64,000 bases of DNA from Brachyspira hampsonii 30446 (lineage in GTDB: Bacteria; Spirochaetota; Brachyspiria; Brachyspirales; Brachyspiraceae): contig NZ_JH994111.1 of assembly GCF_000316195.1 (NCBI RefSeq), forward strand, positions 766,885-830,884, written 5' to 3'. Shown one piece after another: positions 46,072 to 54,348 of the stretch (position 1 is its first letter; the number at the start of each line of letters is the position of its first letter). The notes below the pieces were generated by a model that had not been told where the DNA came from, made no database searches, and saw only the letters and a list, made by a program, of their open reading frames with translations. Position numbers and translations under genes: made by a program.

Positions 46072-46635
46072 TCAGCTATTTTTTAACATTTCTCTGTTTT
46101 GTACTTTTTTTATTTCTCTAACAGTATTATTTCTAAGTTCTTTTAATTCTCTTTTTAACCTTCTTTTTTGATATGATTCTAATCTGTCTATAAATGATAT
46201 GCCGTTTGTATGATCTATCTCATGCTGAAGCACTTTAGCTATATAATTTTCAGCATCGAGTATCTGTTCATTTCCTTCTTTATCCATATATTTAACTTTT
46301 ATTTGAGTATATCTAGCAACATCATCTCTTATTTCAGGAAATGATAAGCATCCCTCCTCCAATATTTCTTTTTCTTCTCCATGCCATATTATTTCCGGAT
46401 TTATTAAAGCCAACTTAAAATCCGGTTTTGTTTCATCATCAAAATCAGGTACAGATATTACTATTAGTCTCTTAAGCACACCTATTTGAACAGCAGCAAG
46501 TCCTACGCCTTTCTCTTTATACATAGTTTCAAACATATCATCTATTAAAGTGAGTATTTCATCATCTATTTTTTCTATCTTTTCTGATACTTTCTGCAGT
46601 CTTTCATCTCCGTATATTACTAATTTTCTTAGCAT
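46072..46635 (-). CDS. def: Peptide deformylase
   Basis: The 187-aa metalloenzyme removes formyl from nascent N-terminal Met. All three motifs are intact: GVGLAAVQ (43-50), EGCLS (94-98, metal Cys96) and QHEIDH (137-142). The C-terminal 25 residues are a basic helix. TTAGGAG precedes the ATG. Confidence 0.96.
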   Translation of the reverse strand: MLRKLVIYGDERLQKVSEKIEKIDDEILTLIDDMFETMYKEKGVGLAAVQIGVLKRLIVISVPDFDDETKPDFKLALINPEIIWHGEEKEILEEGCLSFPEIRDDVARYTQIKVKYMDKEGNEQILDAENYIAKVLQHEIDHTNGISFIDRLESYQKRRLKRELKELRNNTVREIKKVQNREMLKNS

Positions 46636-46793
46636 ATTGTCTCCTAAAATTATCTTTAATAAGATATTATTTATAATTATTATTAATTAATATTAAATCT
46701 AATATATAATATTAAATTTTTTATTTATAGTCAAGTGATTTTTTAGTTTACATAATTTTTTGGTTAATTGCAGTTTAAAATTATAAAATTCCT

Positions 46794-46821
46794 TTGACAA
46801 ATGATTTTTTTGTAGTAGAAT
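46794..46821 (+). promoter_or_regulatory. Promoter giving a leaderless transcript (HAD-IB gene)
   Basis: TTGACA (46794-46799), a 16-nt spacer and TAGAAT (46816-46821). The ATG starts 8 nt after the -10 and no ribosome-binding site is present. Confidence 0.65.
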
Positions 46822-46828
46822 AAACTTT

Positions 46829-47488
46829 ATGATGAGAGTTGCTTATTTTGATTTGGATAAAACTATATTAAATAAAGATTCTATATTTCCATTTATGATA
46901 TTCTATTTGAAAAAGAATCCTTCAAGTATAATACATTATATAGCTTTGCTGCCTTATTTTTTATTATTTTGCTTTAAAATAATAGATAATCAAAGTATGA
47001 AGTATAGAATAGCTCATATATTTACAAATATAAATATAGAATTTGGAGACAGTATAGGAAAAGAGTTTGCTGATAAGATTGTACCAAAATTATACTATAA
47101 AGATGCTTTAGAAGAGATAAATAAATTAAAAAAACAGGGCTATACATTAATTATGGTTACAGCAAGTTTTGAAATTTATGCTAAGTATATAGCATCAAAT
47201 TTAGGCTTTGACAGATGTATGGGTACTGAATTATGGACTTTCAGGGGAAAATATACAGGATATATGTACGGTAAGAATTGTTATGGTGCTGCTAAAAGAT
47301 ACAGATTATTCACCGAGCATTTTTTTCCGCATCATAGCAATAAAAATATAGCATATAGTGATTCTATAAGTGATTTACCTCTTTTTAATTTTGCCGACAC
47401 TAAAGTATGCGTTAATCCAGATAAAAAATTAAAAGATTATGCTTTAAAAAATAAGGATAAAGGCTTTACTATAGTTAATTGGAGATAA
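46829..47488 (+). CDS. HAD-IB (SerB/CicA-like) phosphatase
   Basis: The 219-aa protein has motif I YFDLDKTILNKDS and motif II MVTASFEIYAKYIA. The C-terminal motif IV is AYSDSISDLPLF. The pattern matches HAD-IB hydrolases related to phosphoserine phosphatase, but the substrate is unknown. A hydrophobic stretch at about residues 32-52 (SIIHYIALLPYFLLF) forms the cap helices. The TPR gene starts 4 nt downstream and has its own TTGGAG. Confidence 0.87.
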   Translation: MMRVAYFDLDKTILNKDSIFPFMIFYLKKNPSSIIHYIALLPYFLLFCFKIIDNQSMKYRIAHIFTNINIEFGDSIGKEFADKIVPKLYYKDALEEINKLKKQGYTLIMVTASFEIYAKYIASNLGFDRCMGTELWTFRGKYTGYMYGKNCYGAAKRYRLFTEHFFPHHSNKNIAYSDSISDLPLFNFADTKVCVNPDKKLKDYALKNKDKGFTIVNWR

Positions 47489-47492
47489 AATT

Positions 47493-48569
47493 ATGTTAGC
47501 TAGCGAAACTATAAATAATATTAATGCTGATGATGAAATTAAAGAGATTATAAAAGAAAGTAATGATATTGTAATAGAAAAGATAAATAATTTAATAGAT
47601 ATAAATAATATTTCTTATGCTAAAAAGCTAGCTTTAGAGCTGATAAAAAAAGATCATAAATATAAATACGGCTATTTAGTCTTATCGGATATATATTATG
47701 AAGAAGAGGATTATAAATCTGTAATAGAACTTATTAATAATGCTCTTAATTATATCAAAAATGATAAAGATTTGCTTGAAAACAAGATAGAAGCTCTTAT
47801 CAGTGTATACGAATATGAAGAAGCAAAGAATGTTATAGAAAAATTGATATCTTTAGGAGATGTTAATTCTAGTGTTTATGGGCAGTATGGTATAATACTT
47901 TCTATGGAAGGTAAACATCATGATGCTATAGAAAAGTACCAAAAGGCTGTATCAATAGATAATAATGATGTTTTGTCTATGATTAATATGTCTGTAGCAT
48001 ATAAGGCTATATACGATTATGATAAATCACTAGATATTTTGGAGAGAGCATTAACTATAAATAAAAATGATTCAAATATTATAAATAGAATTAATAATAC
48101 AAAATATTTAAAAGAAAGTTCTCAATTTCATATTGATAAGCTAGTACCTATTAAAGCTAATCCAGACAGATTTAATTTATTAGTTCCAGAAAATTTTGAT
48201 GCTTCTATAGACGGCTCAGTATTAAAAATAGAAAGTCCTGATAAAAGAATATCAATAATAATAAGTTATAGCGATAAAAAATACGATGATAAGGCTATAA
48301 AAGAGCTTTTTGACGGATTTAGAGATAGAAGAGGAGAGCTATACTCCATAATTACTCCTATATCTATAAAAAAAAGAGAAAAACATAATGATTTATTTGC
48401 CGAGTATATATTCACTTCTAGGATAAATAAAAATGATTTCTTTAATGCCATAGCTGTAGTTGGTAAAGGTGAAGAATCAATAATACTGACAATATCTTCT
48501 ACCGTTGCTATAAGCGATAGATTAATATCATTTGCTAAAGAAGTCATGAATAGTTTGTATTTCAAATAA
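47493..48569 (+). CDS. TPR-repeat protein
   Basis: The 358-aa protein has no signal peptide. About five tetratricopeptide repeats span residues 30-205 (YGQYGIILSMEGKHHDAIEKYQKAV and similar). A C-terminal alpha/beta domain of about 140 residues, which I do not recognise, contains RFNLLVPENFDASIDGSVLK and FTSRINKNDFFNAIAVVG. It is probably cotranscribed with the HAD-IB phosphatase. Confidence 0.8.
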   Translation: MLASETINNINADDEIKEIIKESNDIVIEKINNLIDINNISYAKKLALELIKKDHKYKYGYLVLSDIYYEEEDYKSVIELINNALNYIKNDKDLLENKIEALISVYEYEEAKNVIEKLISLGDVNSSVYGQYGIILSMEGKHHDAIEKYQKAVSIDNNDVLSMINMSVAYKAIYDYDKSLDILERALTINKNDSNIINRINNTKYLKESSQFHIDKLVPIKANPDRFNLLVPENFDASIDGSVLKIESPDKRISIIISYSDKKYDDKAIKELFDGFRDRRGELYSIITPISIKKREKHNDLFAEYIFTSRINKNDFFNAIAVVGKGEESIILTISSTVAISDRLISFAKEVMNSLYFK

Positions 48570-48591
48570 AAATATAATGTAAAAATTGGTA

Positions 48592-48619
48592 TTTACAAAG
48601 TTTCAAAAAAATGTATACT
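48592..48619 (+). promoter_or_regulatory. Promoter of the AAA ATPase / RloB-like pair
   Basis: TTTACA (48592-48597), a 16-nt spacer and TATACT (48614-48619). A leader of about 38 nt contains AAGGA, but 14 nt from the ATG. Confidence 0.55.
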
Positions 48620-48663
48620 AATTTCTATTATTTGAATAAAAGACAAGGATTATTATATAAAAA

Positions 48664-50079
48664 ATGTTAGTTAAATTTTCAGTAGAAAATTATAAATCTA
48701 TTTATGATAAAATAGAATTAGACTTTAGAATAAATCCAGAAAATTATGATAATGAGGAAAGTATTAATAATAATCCTTTTGTACTAAAGATAAATAATGA
48801 TTATATTTCAAAATTATGTTTATTTTATGGGCATAATGGTTCAGGTAAAACCAATATATTTGAGGCTGTATTAAATTTATGTCTGTCCAATGTTAATAAT
48901 AGTTTTTTATATAATATGTATAAACCTAATATTATTTATGGAGAAAATGAAGAGTCTAAATTTGAAATAGAATTTTATTCTAATGTCTTGAATGAAAATA
49001 AAAATGAGTATTCATTATATAATTACAAGTTAAATGTAAAAAATAAAGAAATAGATGATGAATATAAGAAAAGCATACAAATTACAAAAGAAATTCTTAC
49101 AGAAAATGGTAATATAGTTTTTGAAAGAAAAAATAATGATTTGATAAAAAATAAAATAGCAAGTGATAAAAAAAGTGGAATACGTTCTGATGAAACATTT
49201 ATATTATTTTTAATGAATATTTATACAAAAGAAGAAAAAGAAATTGATACTATAGTAAAATATAGAAAACTTATGACTTCTATATTATCTACTAATTTAG
49301 GTATCAATTATTTAGAAACTCCCGATTTTACTAATACTTTTTTTAATGAAATATATAATGATTTAGATGAAATTAATTTATTAGAATTTTATATAAGTTT
49401 AATAAAAATAGCTGATGTTGGCATAGATAATATTGTTTTTGAATTATATGAAAATACTCAGAATATTTATGATGTAAAAAAATCTATGGATTCATTAAAA
49501 AAAGATGGGATAAAATCAAAGAAAAATATTTCTAAAGAAGAAAAAGCTATTATTTCTATAATAAAGAATTTAGAATTTTTAAGCAGTAAAAATAATGATT
49601 TTATAAAAAAACGTAAAAAAGTTATTTCATATAGAAATGGTAAAAAAGCTCCGTTTGATGAGATAGAATCGGATGGGACTAAAATATATGCTTTTCATAT
49701 GTACAATATCGTAAAGTCTTTAAAAAACGGTTCTCTATCGTTACATGATGAATTTTACGGAGTTCAGCCTGATTTAATAAAAACAGCATTTTTGTTATTT
49801 AAAAAAAATAGATATAAAGAGATTGAACAAACTGCTCAGTTATTTATGACTACTCATGATGTAGTGCTTATGGAGTTTAAATATTTACTTTTAGAACAAA
49901 TTAAATTTGTTGTAAAAGAAGATAATAAGACTTATGTTTATTCTGCCTCTGATATAAAAGGATTAAAAAAAGAAAATTTAATTGAAAATTATAAAAATAA
50001 TAAATTAGGTGCAAAATATTTTCCTAGAGCTTATGATTTACCTATAAAAATGTATGTTAATAATAATAGTGAGTTGTAA
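48664..50079 (+). CDS. OLD/AAA-type ATPase, AbiLi/RloA-like defence candidate
   Basis: The 471-aa protein starts MLVKFSVENYKSI, typical of AAA_15/AAA_21 ATPases. Walker A GHNGSGKT is at residues 56-63. An ABC-like signature region SDGTKIYAFHM and Walker B-like LSLHDEF (D362-E363) follow, and then a TTHD switch. The centre is a long Lys/Asn/Asp-rich helical insert. With its partner, whose ATG directly follows its TAA, it resembles the lactococcal AbiL and RloA/RloB pairs. ATP-driven sensing of phage is the family hypothesis. Its codon usage is even more AA/AT-rich than its neighbours'. Confidence 0.8.
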   Translation: MLVKFSVENYKSIYDKIELDFRINPENYDNEESINNNPFVLKINNDYISKLCLFYGHNGSGKTNIFEAVLNLCLSNVNNSFLYNMYKPNIIYGENEESKFEIEFYSNVLNENKNEYSLYNYKLNVKNKEIDDEYKKSIQITKEILTENGNIVFERKNNDLIKNKIASDKKSGIRSDETFILFLMNIYTKEEKEIDTIVKYRKLMTSILSTNLGINYLETPDFTNTFFNEIYNDLDEINLLEFYISLIKIADVGIDNIVFELYENTQNIYDVKKSMDSLKKDGIKSKKNISKEEKAIISIIKNLEFLSSKNNDFIKKRKKVISYRNGKKAPFDEIESDGTKIYAFHMYNIVKSLKNGSLSLHDEFYGVQPDLIKTAFLLFKKNRYKEIEQTAQLFMTTHDVVLMEFKYLLLEQIKFVVKEDNKTYVYSASDIKGLKKENLIENYKNNKLGAKYFPRAYDLPIKMYVNNNSEL

Positions 50080-50793
50080 ATGAGTTTTACCATACCTGAT
50101 CTTTTAAAAGAAAGTAAAAAAAATAAATTAATATGTCTTTCAACTGGTATTTATGAGAAGAAATATTTATATTTTTTATTAGAGAATCATAGAGAAATAA
50201 TAGACTATATTTGTAATCCTAGTGAATTAGAATTAATAGATAATATAAGAAAATATCCTAATTTTAATAAAGATTTTGAGCAGATAGATGGTCGTTATAA
50301 AAATGCAGATGAGGCTTCTAAAGCAATAAATGAAATATTAGAAATTGTACAATTAAAACTTGAAGATCAGTTTGCATTAGTGAATGATAATTCTAATTAT
50401 ATATTAGCTATGATAACAGATTGTGATAAGGGTCCTTTAGATGCTTTTAATAAATTAAAAAATGATGTAATGGAAACTATAAATAGAAATAATTATAACA
50501 TTGATTATTATTTTATATTTTCTTATAGAGGCTTTGAAGATTGGATGAAATTCTATCTTGAAAATGGAGAATGCATTTCTAATCTTCAGAATATAAAGGA
50601 TAATATTAAATCTATGATAAAAGAAAAACATTCTACTATTTTTAATAGGCATAGAGACGCTATAAATAAATATAGGCAATTAACAAATTATAATTCACCA
50701 TTAGATAATTATGAAAGTATAATTGATTATCCATATTCTGATTTTCCGTATTTTTTAGAATATTTAGAACAACAATATAATATACCTATATAA
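50080..50793 (+). CDS. RloB-like (AbiLii) putative Toprim-fold effector
   Basis: The 237-aa protein has features expected of RloB-type proteins. An N-terminal strand is followed by a G-x-x-E loop (STGIYEKKYL, E26). A central MITDCDKGPLDAF has acidic residues D114 and D116, and SYRGFEDWMKFYLE (E153, W155) matches the family S-x-x-FE-x-W block. These could form a metal-binding Toprim-like site. Overall similarity is weak, so the call depends partly on the coupled ATPase gene (stop and start adjoin). No ribosome-binding site of its own is evident. Confidence 0.65.
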   Translation: MSFTIPDLLKESKKNKLICLSTGIYEKKYLYFLLENHREIIDYICNPSELELIDNIRKYPNFNKDFEQIDGRYKNADEASKAINEILEIVQLKLEDQFALVNDNSNYILAMITDCDKGPLDAFNKLKNDVMETINRNNYNIDYYFIFSYRGFEDWMKFYLENGECISNLQNIKDNIKSMIKEKHSTIFNRHRDAINKYRQLTNYNSPLDNYESIIDYPYSDFPYFLEYLEQQYNIPI

Positions 50794-50821
50794 TTTACAT
50801 AATATAATCCCAAAAAAATAT

Positions 50822-50848
50822 TAAAGCACTTTTTATTAAAACCGAAAA
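50822..50848 (+). promoter_or_regulatory. Sigma-28 (FliA-type) promoter of the flgB operon
   Basis: TAAAGCAC (50822-50829), an 11-nt spacer and ACCGAAAA (50841-50848) have the same spacing as the fliF sigma-28 promoter. They match TAAAGTTT and GCCGATAA at 5/8 and 6/8. It lies 39 nt before the flgB ATG. Confidence 0.6.
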
Positions 50849-50887
50849 TAATTGTAAGTATAATTTTATAATTTAGGACTTATAACT

Positions 50888-51316
50888 ATGAGTATGTTTG
50901 CTGATACAACCTATGCTAAAACTATGACAGTAGCAAAAAAGCTTTTAAATGTTTACGGACTTAGAGCTGAAGTTATAGCGGATAATATAGCAAATGTATC
51001 TACACCTAATTTCAAAAGAAGTGATGTAACTTTTGAATATCAGCTTGCAAGGGCGTTGGATAGTGAAAATTATAATGGTATGGAAGCTAAAAGAACAGAT
51101 TCCAGACATTTTCCTTTTAATATGCCTATGGACTATAAGCAAGTTGCACCAACTCTTACAGTAGATTATGATACTAGCTATAGAAATGATAAAAATAATG
51201 TTGATATAGATAAAGAAATGGCAGAAGAAGCTAAAAACACTTTAAGGTATCAAATGTTTACACAAATAGTAAATGCTCAATATAGAGAAATAAGAAGAAT
51301 GATAGGCAATGCTTAA
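50888..51316 (+). CDS. flgB: Flagellar basal-body rod protein FlgB
   Basis: The 142-aa rod protein has the N-terminal flagellar-rod signature LRAEVIADNIANVSTPNFKRSDV. The C-terminal helix is NTLRYQMFTQIVNAQYREIRRMIG. It forms the proximal rod in the periplasm, exported by the flagellar apparatus (no signal peptide). AGGA precedes the ATG. It is first in flgB-flgC-fliE-membrane protein. Confidence 0.96.
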   Translation: MSMFADTTYAKTMTVAKKLLNVYGLRAEVIADNIANVSTPNFKRSDVTFEYQLARALDSENYNGMEAKRTDSRHFPFNMPMDYKQVAPTLTVDYDTSYRNDKNNVDIDKEMAEEAKNTLRYQMFTQIVNAQYREIRRMIGNA

Positions 51317-51351
51317 TTTGTACTGCTTAAATTCTTGAAGGAGTAACAGAA

Positions 51352-51813
51352 ATGGGAATATTTTCAATTATCAATACATCAGGAAGCGGTTTAACAGCAC
51401 AGAGAACCAGACTTGATGTTATAGCAGATAACATAGCAAATGTTAATACAACAAGAACAACAGAAGGCGGAGCTTTTAGAAGAAGCAGAGTAATATTCAA
51501 GCCTAGAGATGACGGCAACAAATATAGAAGTCCGTTTTTACCAGAGGCTTTGCAGCCTAATGTAGGTACAGGAGTAAGAGTATTCAGCATAGAAAAGGAT
51601 ATGGAAACTGCAACTAGATTTGTTTATGATCCTTCTCACCCTGATGCCATAAAATATGGTGAAAAAGCAGGTTATGTGGAAATGCCTAATGTCAATCCTG
51701 TTACAGAAATGGTTGATATGATGGAGGCTTCAAGAGCTTATGAGGCAAACTCTACTATGATTCAGTCTGCTAAAACTATGTTTGGAAGTGCTTTGAATAT
51801 TATTAGATATTAA
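51352..51813 (+). CDS. flgC: Flagellar basal-body rod protein FlgC
   Basis: The 153-aa protein has the N-terminal signature GLTAQRTRLDVIADNIANVNT. The C-terminal NPVTEMVDMMEASRAYEAN and FGSALNIIRY are typical of FlgC. It is a proximal rod subunit. AAGGAG precedes the ATG. It is in the flgB operon. Confidence 0.97.
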   Translation: MGIFSIINTSGSGLTAQRTRLDVIADNIANVNTTRTTEGGAFRRSRVIFKPRDDGNKYRSPFLPEALQPNVGTGVRVFSIEKDMETATRFVYDPSHPDAIKYGEKAGYVEMPNVNPVTEMVDMMEASRAYEANSTMIQSAKTMFGSALNIIRY

Positions 51814-51838
51814 TTTTTTATAATGGTAAGGATATTTT

Positions 51839-52207
51839 ATGAATATTAATAGTGTAATGAACTCTTATAGTGCTACTACAAAAACAGGAAATGTGGGTGA
51901 TAATTACGGATTTGTACTTAAAACTACAGATCCTAGACATTACGGACCTGCTCAGCAATTAAGAAGAAGTTCAAGCAATGATTTAATAAGTAATTTTGGA
52001 ACAATGTTAAGCGATGCTATTGATACTGTAAATCAGAAGCAGGTTGACAGAGATAATATAATAGTTCAGGCAGGCATTAGACCAGATCAGGTTGATGTAT
52101 CCGATGTGATGAATGCTATTGCTGAAGCCGAATTATCTCTCAGCTTTACAAAGGCTGTAATTGACAGAGCGGTTAGAGCTTATCAAGAAGTAACAACTTA
52201 CAGATAA
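51839..52207 (+). CDS. fliE: Flagellar hook-basal body protein FliE
   Basis: The 122-aa protein has a disordered N-terminal half. The FliE C-terminal helices follow: FGTMLSDAIDTVNQKQVDRDN, then VDVSDVMNAIAEAELSLSFTKAVIDRAVRAYQEV. It joins the MS-ring to the rod. AAGGA precedes the ATG. In many spirochaetes fliF follows directly, but here it lies about 24 kb away. Confidence 0.93.
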   Translation: MNINSVMNSYSATTKTGNVGDNYGFVLKTTDPRHYGPAQQLRRSSSNDLISNFGTMLSDAIDTVNQKQVDRDNIIVQAGIRPDQVDVSDVMNAIAEAELSLSFTKAVIDRAVRAYQEVTTYR

Positions 52208-52228
52208 TTAATAATTTAGTTAGTAATA

Positions 52229-53014
52229 ATGAACAATAATAAGCTGTTCTCCTTCAAAAAAGAGTTATTAAGGGCAAGCATCTATGGTGTAATAGCCATA
52301 GTGTTTGCCAACTTAATTTTCTTTTCAATCTATAACAATAATCAAATATATATAATCATAACATTAATAATACTTGAAATAATCACAATAGTTTTTTTAT
52401 ATCTTGATATTGCTAATATTAATAATAGAAAATTAATATTCATCAAAAATAATTCTGTATTGGAACATAATATAAATAAAACGGTAAGCAAAGATAATAT
52501 AATAGACAGATTAAAATATTTTGGATATAGTATGTATTCTATTAACTCTTCAAGAGTTTTCATAAATGCTGATGTTATAAAAAATAAAAAATCTATTATA
52601 ATACATGCATACTATTTCTTTTTAGTTGATATAGACAAATACGGAGAGGCTGTACTTAATAATATAAAAAATGAGATAAATGAAATATTTGATTTATATG
52701 TTGATGATAATCAAAAACTTTTTCAAAAAGATAATGCCAATAATAATAAAGATAAAATATTAAAAGCTAAATTATATAATCATGCAGTTTTTATTTTTTA
52801 TGGAGATAATATACCAAGCAGAATAATAGAAATGTCTGAATACGGATATACTAAAGAAAAATTATTAAACAGCAATTCCCAAATATTCACTGTATCATAT
52901 TTGCCAAGTAATAATAAATTATACTTTGCCGATGCTATAGAAAATGTGGTCAATATAAATAAGTTTCCTAAGAATGATTTTGTTTATATTATAAAAGATA
53001 TATTTTCTTTATAA
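52229..53014 (+). CDS. Membrane protein of unknown function in the flgB operon
   Basis: The 261-aa protein has two adjacent TM helices (about residues 13-33 and 36-58). A cytoplasmic or periplasmic alpha/beta domain of about 200 residues follows, in which I recognise no family. It contains SIIIHAYYFFLVDIDKYG and HAVFIFYGDNIPSRI. It begins 22 nt after fliE on the same strand, so it is probably cotranscribed, but nothing in the sequence proves a flagellar role. No clear ribosome-binding site. Confidence 0.7.
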   Translation: MNNNKLFSFKKELLRASIYGVIAIVFANLIFFSIYNNNQIYIIITLIILEIITIVFLYLDIANINNRKLIFIKNNSVLEHNINKTVSKDNIIDRLKYFGYSMYSINSSRVFINADVIKNKKSIIIHAYYFFLVDIDKYGEAVLNNIKNEINEIFDLYVDDNQKLFQKDNANNNKDKILKAKLYNHAVFIFYGDNIPSRIIEMSEYGYTKEKLLNSNSQIFTVSYLPSNNKLYFADAIENVVNINKFPKNDFVYIIKDIFSL

Positions 53015-53015
53015 A

Positions 53016-53363
53016 TCAATAGTTTAAATTTACATCGAATCTGTCATTTAAAAGCGGGATAATATTTATAACAGGCTCCTCATAAGGGTGAACTTCTTTC
53101 ATAACTTTTATAATATTTTCTATATTTTTGGCATCTGTTGAAAACTCTACCTTATCTTCAGGAGCTTCTGATATCTCATTAACTTTTCCGTCAAAAGGAT
53201 TAGCATTTTCTAAAGGACGCCAATAACCTGTAATTTTTGTTACAGACATTACATTATCATAATTTCCAACACCTAATGCCCCTATATCATTCAATGCTTC
53301 TCTTAATTTTTGAGTGTATTCTTCCGGTATGTATATTTCTATTTTTACTTTTTTTATATTCAT
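53016..53363 (-). CDS. Stand-alone NIF3-insert / CutA-like domain protein
   Basis: The 115-aa protein corresponds to the PII/CutA-like domain inserted in NIF3/YqfO proteins. It has KIEIYIPEEYTQKLREAL, a GALGVGNYDNVMSVTKITGYWRP core and the diagnostic VHPYEEPVINIIPL. The metal-binding NIF3 halves are missing, and such single-domain proteins are known but uncharacterised. ATG 53363 is chosen for GGAG at -6. Its stop lies 1 nt from the convergent membrane-protein gene. Confidence 0.8.
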   Translation of the reverse strand: MNIKKVKIEIYIPEEYTQKLREALNDIGALGVGNYDNVMSVTKITGYWRPLENANPFDGKVNEISEAPEDKVEFSTDAKNIENIIKVMKEVHPYEEPVINIIPLLNDRFDVNLNY

Positions 53364-53383
53364 AAATACTCCATTATTTAAAA

Positions 53384-53418
53384 TAAAGAGCATAGTAAAA
53401 ATACCATGCTCTTTTTTT
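53384..53418 (-). terminator. Terminator of lipoprotein 53436-54188
   Basis: AAAGAGCATGGTA and TACTATGCTCTTT form a long stem on the minus strand. It lies between the lipoprotein stop and the next minus-strand gene. Confidence 0.8.
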
Positions 53419-53435
53419 AATCATATTAAATTATA

Positions 53436-54188
53436 TTATTTTACTTCTGTTAAAGTACCATTAAGTTTTATTATATTATTTTCAAAAGTAGCTTGAAGAT
53501 CACCTTTCCAATAAGGATTTCCTTCTTTAGCTTTATCAACTATTAAAAGAGCAGAATCTGTATTAAAATCAAAATCATTTGTAAGAGCAGTTTCGCTTCT
53601 TTTGAAGTTTTCAGTACCGGCACCGATTTGGAATACTCCATTAGCATCAGATTTCATTTCAAATACATAAGGATCAACTGTTTTACCGCCTGCATGTACA
53701 AATCTTATAGTAATAACTCCGTCATCACCTTTTGTAATACCTGTACCTGTAACTTTAGGACCTGTAGTACCATCAACAGTTCTTTGAGCTATACCGGAAC
53801 CAGACATACCGTCATCAATATATCTTGATGAATTAGCTGTACCAAATAATAAGAATTGTCCCATACTTACTTCTATTCTGTTATTTAATACATTGTTGTC
53901 AGCAGATCTGTATTTGTTTAATAAGTCTGGTGTTCTAGTAGGAACAGAAGCTCCTGTAGCAGCATCTATTTTACCGTCTATGTCTCCATAAGAACCTGTA
54001 ATTTTTAAATAAGAGTTGCTGCTTATTGTGGTATTGTTAGTATCCCCAATTATAGCTTGGAAATCAATAGTTAATGTTGCAGCTTCTGCATTATTAGCTG
54101 CATCATTAGCAGTAGTTGTTTCTGTTTTTTGACCGCCGCATGCGATAGCTAAAACAGAGATGACAAAAATAATAAGAATCTTTTTCAT
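53436..54188 (-). CDS. Lipoprotein of unknown function
   Basis: The 250-aa protein has a signal peptide with lipobox AIAC followed by GG (Cys about residue 17). The mature part is Asn/Thr/Gly-rich and beta-type, containing FLLFGTANSSRYIDDGMSG and VTIRFVHAGG-like strands. No family is recognised; a surface lipoprotein is likely. ATG 54188 is chosen for GAGG at -7. The in-frame GTG at 54200 overlaps that site. Confidence 0.78.
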   Translation of the reverse strand: MKKILIIFVISVLAIACGGQKTETTTANDAANNAEAATLTIDFQAIIGDTNNTTISSNSYLKITGSYGDIDGKIDAATGASVPTRTPDLLNKYRSADNNVLNNRIEVSMGQFLLFGTANSSRYIDDGMSGSGIAQRTVDGTTGPKVTGTGITKGDDGVITIRFVHAGGKTVDPYVFEMKSDANGVFQIGAGTENFKRSETALTNDFDFNTDSALLIVDKAKEGNPYWKGDLQATFENNIIKLNGTLTEVK

Positions 54189-54348
54189 TTTTACCCTCAC
54201 TTTTATTAAAATATTTTACATTATTGTAATATATTGTTTATTTTATGTCAAAAAATTATCAATATTTTATTATAAATATAATTTATTTATTTAAAAAAAT
54301 GCAATTTTATAATAGAATTAGCCTATAATTTAACTTTTAGGAGAATAT

